NCBI RefSeq assembly: GCF_029784155.1
Contig: NC_073692.1
Span: forward strand, 420,715,245 to 420,779,244
Reading direction: 5' to 3'
Source of the DNA: Uranotaenia lowii
Taxonomy: Eukaryota > Arthropoda > Insecta > Diptera > Culicidae
DNA length: 64,000 nt
Numbering within the stretch: position 1 is the stretch's first letter; every line of letters begins with the position of its first letter. Below are positions 57,681-64,000 of this stretch, piece by piece. The notes under the pieces were generated by a model. The model made no database searches. It saw nothing but the letters and a program-made list of their open reading frames with translations, and was not told the DNA's origin. The position numbers and the translations under genes are program-made.

Positions 57681-60600
57681 GTTGCGTTTAATGTTATATT
57701 ATGAGATGGCTTAAGATTAACCATCTTTCCGTAGATTGGACTTCCGGATTCTAATGAGCTTACGTTCCGTATCAATAAGATGAATCATTTATCTCCTAGC
57801 GTTGCATCACAACTGCATCCCAGAATCACAACTTGAGAAGGAAAACATGAAAAAATATTCCTCAAGCAAAGCATCATTATCCTGCAAAAATCCTTTGACT
57901 TCAAAATATTTGCATAAAAAACGTACTACGCTTCAGGGTTTCACGAAGAAAAAGGTTTTGTTTGTTAAAAATAATTTCTCTAGTCTTAGTGTCTCATTTT
58001 AAAAATATATCCAGGGATTTTGAAATAGCCATTTGAATAAAGATTTCCAAAGGGTGATTTATGCTTTTGAGCATATTTCTGTGAAAAAAGCTTGAAACGT
58101 AACTCCAGACCAATTGACTCAGTTTCCCTTCGATCGAGAAAACGAATGAATTGTGTTATTAAACGCTAGCTTACACCGAGCACATTATAAAATATAATAA
58201 ATTTTGTATCAATGACACATTGGAATTGCTTGGAACAAGTTTGAAAAATATTTGGGACGCAAGAAGACAACACCCCTGCCAGCCCTCTGGAAGCAGTGAA
58301 TTGTAATCTGTTCCCATGTTTTGCATGGTTCGGAAAATGGCCTCAAACCCCCCGGAACAACAACAACCGAGAACACGATGCCAAAAGTGCATTCGAAAAC
58401 GATAAATCTTCCAATCGGAAAGCTCCGGGTCCACAACAGTAGAAACACTGCATAACCCCGGTACCTACAGCAGAAAATAAACGCATTCCAAACAATTGAG
58501 CATCTACCTACGCTTCCGGTTGAGATGGTTCAATTAAAAAAACTAAAAATAGTTTTTTTTTTGAAATTTTTTTGTTTGAAATTTCATTTTTAAATAAGAT
58601 ATGATAAATTTAAAGTACGTGTATGGAAACATGTTGAACAAAAATGTATATAAAATTTTGTTATATCTACCAAACTCTTAAAAAATTCTTCAACTTCAAA
58701 TACTTGAATCAATCCATCGAGTCATATGCATAAGCAAAAAGTTCCGTTCCTATAGGGGTTCGTTCCGAAATAAGCCTTCTGGATCCGGGATTGTTTCCGG
58801 TTCCCGCACAATTCTCTATCGGTCTCATTGGGAATGTTCGGGAATATTTATTTCATTGCTTCCAGGATGTAGAACACTGAATTGTTTAACATTTCGGGAT
58901 GCGTGCTGCACACTGCAATCGGTTTGCCTTTTGCTAGATTTCGCTCGTTCGGGAACAAATGTGAATGGAACATTGCATAGGCAGTTGTTGTGCATGCATT
59001 CAGCAAAGCGGCTGTATTCCCAGTTATTCTGTAATTAGGTTTTGAATTCTTAAATGATTTCAATTGATTTGATTAACAACTGGTGGTGAATTATGACCGT
59101 GGAAACGCGTTGGTTTTCAAACAGCTCCTAACTATTAAGATTTCCTGTGACAAATTACTTAGAAAATTTCCAAATCTTCTACAAATCTACAAATTAAGAA
59201 AAACTCTTGATAAAAATATTGCCAAAGATTTGAACCAACACTGTATTTTTAATGACCTCAAGGTCTTAAAATCGGAAATATGCCTCGAAAATGTCTTTTT
59301 CACGATATTGAAGCTCTCGAAACTCGAGAATTCCACGGTTTTTAAAATATTTTTTTTAACTTTTTACTAAAATAAACTATACGATAGTTTCCAGCAATTG
59401 TTGATTAATTTAGTTATTTTTGGTTTTTTTGTCATGTTTAAGACACATTTAAACTATTTTTTTTTTTTTATCTGACTGATATTTTTGTTTTATATTTAAT
59501 TCAAGTCATTTTTCATCATTTTTTCAGTAATTTTAAGCTTTCTGTTTGTGTTTGTTTATAACTTTTTAAAAAATTTTAAAATTTATGTCGCTTTTCAGTA
59601 TTTTATGGAATTTTTAGTACTTTTGTAATATTTGGTCAATTTTAAACGACATTTTAAAGCGTAAAACCCCATTAATGTTGTTTCAAATTCTATTGGTCAC
59701 GTAAAAGTAAAGTAAAGTAAGTAGGGTAAGTGAGCCCTATTTTGGCATGGTCCTTATCTTGGCATGCCAATATGTCTTCTCATGTTTTTCAGGTCCAAAT
59801 TGAGCTTAAACAATTTTGAATATATATTCATTGCGAAGAGAAGAATTTGTTTCAAATCTGTGCATACCGAATTTTTTTTATTGTTTGTACTTTAATAAAG
59901 AAGTTAATTTTTTTTATCTGCATCCGAGGAAATTATGTTGGAAATCACCGTATGAAAATCAGATGAACTCACCTTTCTAGTGCAACTGTTAAATTCACAT
60001 GCGCCTTCAAACGCGGACATTCATTTGAAAAAATTGCAATAAATACTCATGCTTACAGTTAAACTCGGCAAAAAATCAAAAAATACTAGAAAGACTAAAG
60101 AGTGAATATTTATTTAGGTTTTGAATAAAAATTTAAAACTAATTTTGTTTCTTTTCTTGGCATGCAACTTCAATCGAAATACACCACCAGTGTTGGAAGC
60201 TGGGAAAAATACATGTTCATTAAAGAGGTATTTTTGGGCTGATGTTTTCCCTAAAACTTCATTTAAAACTACGCACAAATGTTTTCATGTTAAGACCGTT
60301 GTATGATAAGACCGTTGCTATCAACTTAAGCTTCGAAATAAGTTGGAGAACATAAGTGATTCGACTAACTAAAAGTAATATCCAAGCATTTTAAATGCAA
60401 AAATCGCTATTTGGGAACCATGAATCGAAATGTACATTGGTATGCGTGCGAACAGCATTTGCATCACTGATAAGCTGATATAACTCTGCCCCACATTTCC
60501 ATCAACCAAAGGTTCGTGTCTTAACTGTTTAGTAAGTGAATAATACACTGGTTGTGATGGGGCGCTAGCATTCAAAACTTACTCCACGTGTTCTAATGAC

Positions 60601-62182
60601 ACGTAGAAAAATGTATAGAAATTTTATTATCTACCAAGCATTTTTAGCCTGCTTCAATTTTTCTGGGTGTGAAAGTATAAGTTGCTATGGTGTTCAATTT
60701 TTGTTATGTTTTCCTCCCAGTGAAAAAAGGTCCCGATTGTTGAAATGTACTAGATTCATTGAGCTTTGAAATTTGAGGAACAAAATTTAAAAACGTGCCT
60801 ACATATGAAAATCAATTCTTAATATTAAAAAAATACTATTCCAATTAATAGGATATTAAAATTTAAAAAAATAATTTTACTATTTAAATGAATTAAAGTT
60901 AAACAGTTAATTTAAGAATTAATTTTAGCAAATGAATAAAACTTATAGATTTGAAGACTTTCAAAGAGAAAATGTTCTTTATCTTATTGAGGAAAAAATC
61001 GCAGTTCTTCAAAAAAGGACCTTCTGGTGAACGATTTATTTAGTCTAGACATTTTATTAGAGAATATTCTTTTTAGGTCATCTGAAATTTCTTCAAATTT
61101 TCCCTTGGGATAAAATTTTCAAAAGATCATTCACTCTTCTGCAATAAGAATGGAATTGATCCGATACATTGAAACTAAAATTTATACTAACTGAGTTACA
61201 TAAATCTTCATAAAAAATATTTTCGAATCGTCAAATGAAAATTGAATGATTTACGAAAAAATCGAAATTCAGCTATTGGTATCATTACATGATCGGGAAT
61301 CGAAGCTTAGGGAATGATGAGCTAGTTGGCGCCAGGAGCTCTGGGCGATGAATATTTTTCTCCTACACAGGGGGAATTATATCAGCTTATCAGTGTTTGC
61401 ATTGCAGTCTGCCAAGCAAAAGCCACGTGGTCTCCTACAGAACACAGTGGTTCGAAATATTGAAAAAAAAACTAAGTTAAATTAAGCATCTCACAAGACT
61501 TAAGATGTTTTTCTTATCTAAAAATTGTTAGATCGATGGCAATTTATGACTTTAGTATATAAAATACATAATTTATTGAGTTTTGAAATCGTTTTCTATT
61601 GCTTGGAAACCATATACCTACTCAGATTTAATTTTTTGGAATTTTGTTCTAATTTTTTTCATGGAAACAGAAGTTGGAAGTTCAGGAAAATATCGTTGGC
61701 TTTCTAATTATTCCTTAAAATATTTGATGTTAGTCGAATTAAAAAAACTGTCTTAGCAAGGTTTACATTCTAACATCTATTTGGCGTGTCAAACCACTGC
61801 ACAACGCCCCGGGCATTCGAGAGGGCTCTTGCTAGAAGCTCATAATCTCAGCTAACAAATTCAAAAGGGCAAAATTTTGATATACCATTCAAGGAATTTC
61901 TCAGTTTCTTACTTTATGAAGCCAAACTCCACAATATAAAGACAGTTGTTTGGTAGTGAAAATAACCCTATGTGTCGCAATCGCATTGCGGAATTTCTTT
62001 ACTTCCGACTTTTTGAAATGAAAACTTATTTTGTGCTTCCCTTTCAACCAAATTTCATCAATGTTTTCGAAAGCCTTTTTGTTGTATGAGTGAAGCCCGG
62101 TGTTCCATCGTCGCATAGAACTTTACGCTCAGCTGACGTCATTCTGTCAGTGGCCATATATTCAGAATAGCCAACGATTCTG
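57681..62182. other. Long non-coding stretch
   Basis: Bases 58200-59040 are GC-balanced and may be host single-copy sequence; open frames there (58171-58434 and 58848-59063, both minus) carry no recognisable domain. 59400-59650 is T-rich. At 59736 the phrase GGGTAAGTGAGCCCTATTTT, preceded by TA, resembles the left end of a TA-flanked MITE, but no matching right end was found. The rest is AT-rich without signals. Confidence 0.35.
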
Positions 62183-62186
62183 TTAA

Positions 62187-62403
62187 CACGTTCGTCGCCA
62201 TGCTCATTTTGGTAGTTTTACAAGCCGGGCCCGAAGAAATTTTCAGAGAGAGAAAGCAAAGAGGGAGAACTCCCATATTTGAAACGTGTGGCGATGCTGA
62301 GCGGTAAACTCAAGTAAGAGAGCGTCACATGCTTTTTGATGTGACGGGGCCCCCCAGGAAATACACCCGTCACCCGAATATGGGTGCCGTGGCGACGAAC
62401 GTG
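62187..62403. mobile_element. piggyBac-like MITE, 217 bp, TTAA-flanked
   Basis: The ends CACGTTCGTCGCCA are exact inverse copies, and both sides are flanked by TTAA (62183-62186 and 62404-62407), the target duplication specific to piggyBac. The interior is GC-richer than the surroundings and has no coding capacity. Confidence 0.92.
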
Positions 62404-62407
62404 TTAA

Positions 62408-63393
62408 CTGTCAATTGAGCATTGTTGGTGAAGATCTATTGCACATTGCTGGTGGCCAAGAATCGGATCATCGAAACGGCAAACAATTGGTACGGCGGCC
62501 AAGTAATTGGAGCACCGCAGTGAGTACTTTGCATGCATTTTACTCACATTGATGAAAGTTCTATAGAGAAAACATATTTTTGTTGACCTCTAAGCAAGTT
62601 AGCAAGTAAATTCTTCGAAGGATGTTATATGGTGCACTCAACAGGAAGGTAGGAATGTCGAAAAAAAGGGTAAACCATGCCTTAGGTGCCAAGGCTGGGT
62701 ACATTTACCCTAGTGTGTCTAAATCGAACCGTTCCTGAATCAAATGTTGCCAAAATCGAACGAGGTCTTGGTTAAAGAAATTTACTTTAAAATTTATTAT
62801 TCGGGTCAGTAATCAATAATTGAACCGTTAATTTTAAAACAACTTAAGTTTTTTTTTAATTCTTAAAAACTTTAGCAATATCAACAGTTTGTATAAAAAT
62901 AGGGTGAAATATATTTTAAATCTAGATGAAGCACTTATACTTAATCCTCTTGAAACATATTTGAAATTTATTGAACATTTCCATAATGATTACATAATTA
63001 AATAAATTTCTAAATGAGAATCTAACTCAAAGAATTTAAAACCAGAAAAGCCAACCCATCTACAAATTCTTAATTCAAATACCAAATATAAAATTTTTAT
63101 CATTAAAATGTCAGATTTCTAAATAAAATAACGAATAATGGATGAATATAAAGCGGAAAGCGAAATTTGAGATATCTCGTATTTGGCCTTCAAAAATTAT
63201 TGTGAATTCTTTAAATCAATTTGAAAAATAATTCAAGCTCATTCTGTAATCTAAAAATCTGAACTCTAAAATTTGAAAACTTGAATTTAATTTTCCGTAG
63301 CTGTTCGATTAAATATGATCCGAAACACAGTCATCATAATCAAAATTCCAATATACCAAAGAAATAAAAATATCAAAAAACGAAATATCTATA
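62408..63393. other. Non-coding stretch
   Basis: Bases 62408-62525 are GC-balanced, with a splice-donor-like gtgagt at 62520, and may continue host sequence interrupted by the piggyBac-like MITE. A small hairpin (GGGTAAA at 62668 with TTTACCC at 62705) lies at 62668-62711. The remainder is AT-rich. Confidence 0.35.
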
Positions 63394-63395
63394 TA

Positions 63396-64000
63396 GGGGA
63401 GAATGAGGATACTTGATCCCTGGGGATACTTGATTCCTTAGCTATATCTCGAAACTGGAATGTCTAACAAAGATCAAATGTTCTAGAAAAATGTGCCAAA
63501 ATGAGCAAAATAACAATGCTTGTAGTTTAAAAAATTTTAACAAAATAATTCTTTGAGTATTTGAACTTTGTTTGAAAAATTTCACAAAATGTAACTTGAA
63601 GATCTTTTTTCATCACTTTAAAATGTTCCTTACATGGGAAAATTATGAAAAAAATATTTGTTCCAATGTATCAATCGTTCGAGCGTAAAATGAACTTCAT
63701 ATTGCCATATTTTCAAAGCAATGGAAAACTCTCAACTTTTTTCAGAAAAAGTTTTCTAAAATGTTGATTATGGGTACAATTGATCCCCTAGAGTTGGGTA
63801 CAATTGATCCCCCTTCCAAACGGCATATTCTTCTTCTGAATTGATCGTTATGGTTGCTGATTACGAAATTACTAATATTTATCCAAAAACTAATATTTAT
63901 CAAACAATTGTCTGAAGAAAAGAGCAAAAATAATTAATTTTCTCAATTATAAAAAATAGCGCCTTTAAGTATGCAATGTTATTTGCGTTGAGACAAAGTT
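63396..64000. mobile_element. TA-flanked MITE with GAGGATACTTGATCCC end, cut by the window edge
   Basis: It begins GGGGAGAATGAGGATACTTG after TA (63394-63395), matching the inverse right end of the element at 26640-27544 (AGAGAGAATGAGGATACTT). The phrase is repeated just inside (GGGGATACTTGATTCC) and varied at 63770-63810 (GGGTACAATTGATCCCC). The right end lies outside the window. Confidence 0.7.

Noticed and set aside
57369..57775. Minus-strand open frames across the 96-residue gene
   Set aside because: They are antisense shadows; the plus frame has the better start, hydrophobic segment and polyadenylation signal.

Overview
This is a eukaryotic, AT-rich, intron-containing genomic window. 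It is almost certainly from a dipteran and most likely from a mosquito. The reasons are one spliced insect-type carboxylesterase gene, several decayed ITmD37E-type Tc1/mariner transposases (a group known mainly from mosquitoes), an RTE/CFDP2-like and an R1-like non-LTR retrotransposon, a Penelope-like element, and many miniature inverted-repeat elements (MITEs). The species cannot be fixed from the sequence alone. There is no sign of bacterial gene organisation.

Layout. 1-1461 is a perfect (GACA)n microsatellite cut by the window edge. 1665-2425 holds a dead transposase. 2629-7164 is the 3' part of a carboxylesterase gene: three exons with intact catalytic Ser, Glu and His, whose last intron is almost entirely a 9-bp minisatellite of about 290 units. 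7.2-16 kb is non-coding with a long hairpin, a hAT MITE, a Harbinger-like MITE and a dead ITmD37E transposase. 16.9-19.6 kb is a dead RTE-type LINE. 21.8-27.5 kb carries three further MITEs, one with a tRNA-like segment inside. 29.9-32.7 kb is a Penelope-like element with reverse transcriptase and GIY-YIG domains, interrupted by a 915-bp MITE. 34.2-37.4 kb is a three-level nest of hAT elements with matching 8-bp target duplications. 40.7-45.6 kb has two copies of one TA-flanked MITE and a LINE fragment. 46.3-47.0 kb is another ITmD37E copy. 47.5-53.5 kb is a dead R1-like LINE split by a 4.8-kb long-inverted-repeat element that itself carries two insertions. 54.0-55.7 kb is a foldback element. 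57.35-57.64 kb is a small single-exon gene for a 96-residue predicted single-pass membrane protein. 62.2 kb is a TTAA-flanked piggyBac-like MITE, and the window ends inside another TA-flanked MITE.

Only two host genes are supported: the partial esterase and the 96-residue membrane protein. No operon or pathway links them. Most of the window is a record of repeated transposon insertion, and the nests give a relative order of insertion. I found no intact transposase or reverse transcriptase; every one has stops, frameshifts, deletions or insertions. Names of transposon families rest on recognised motifs, terminal repeats and target duplications read by eye, not on database searches.
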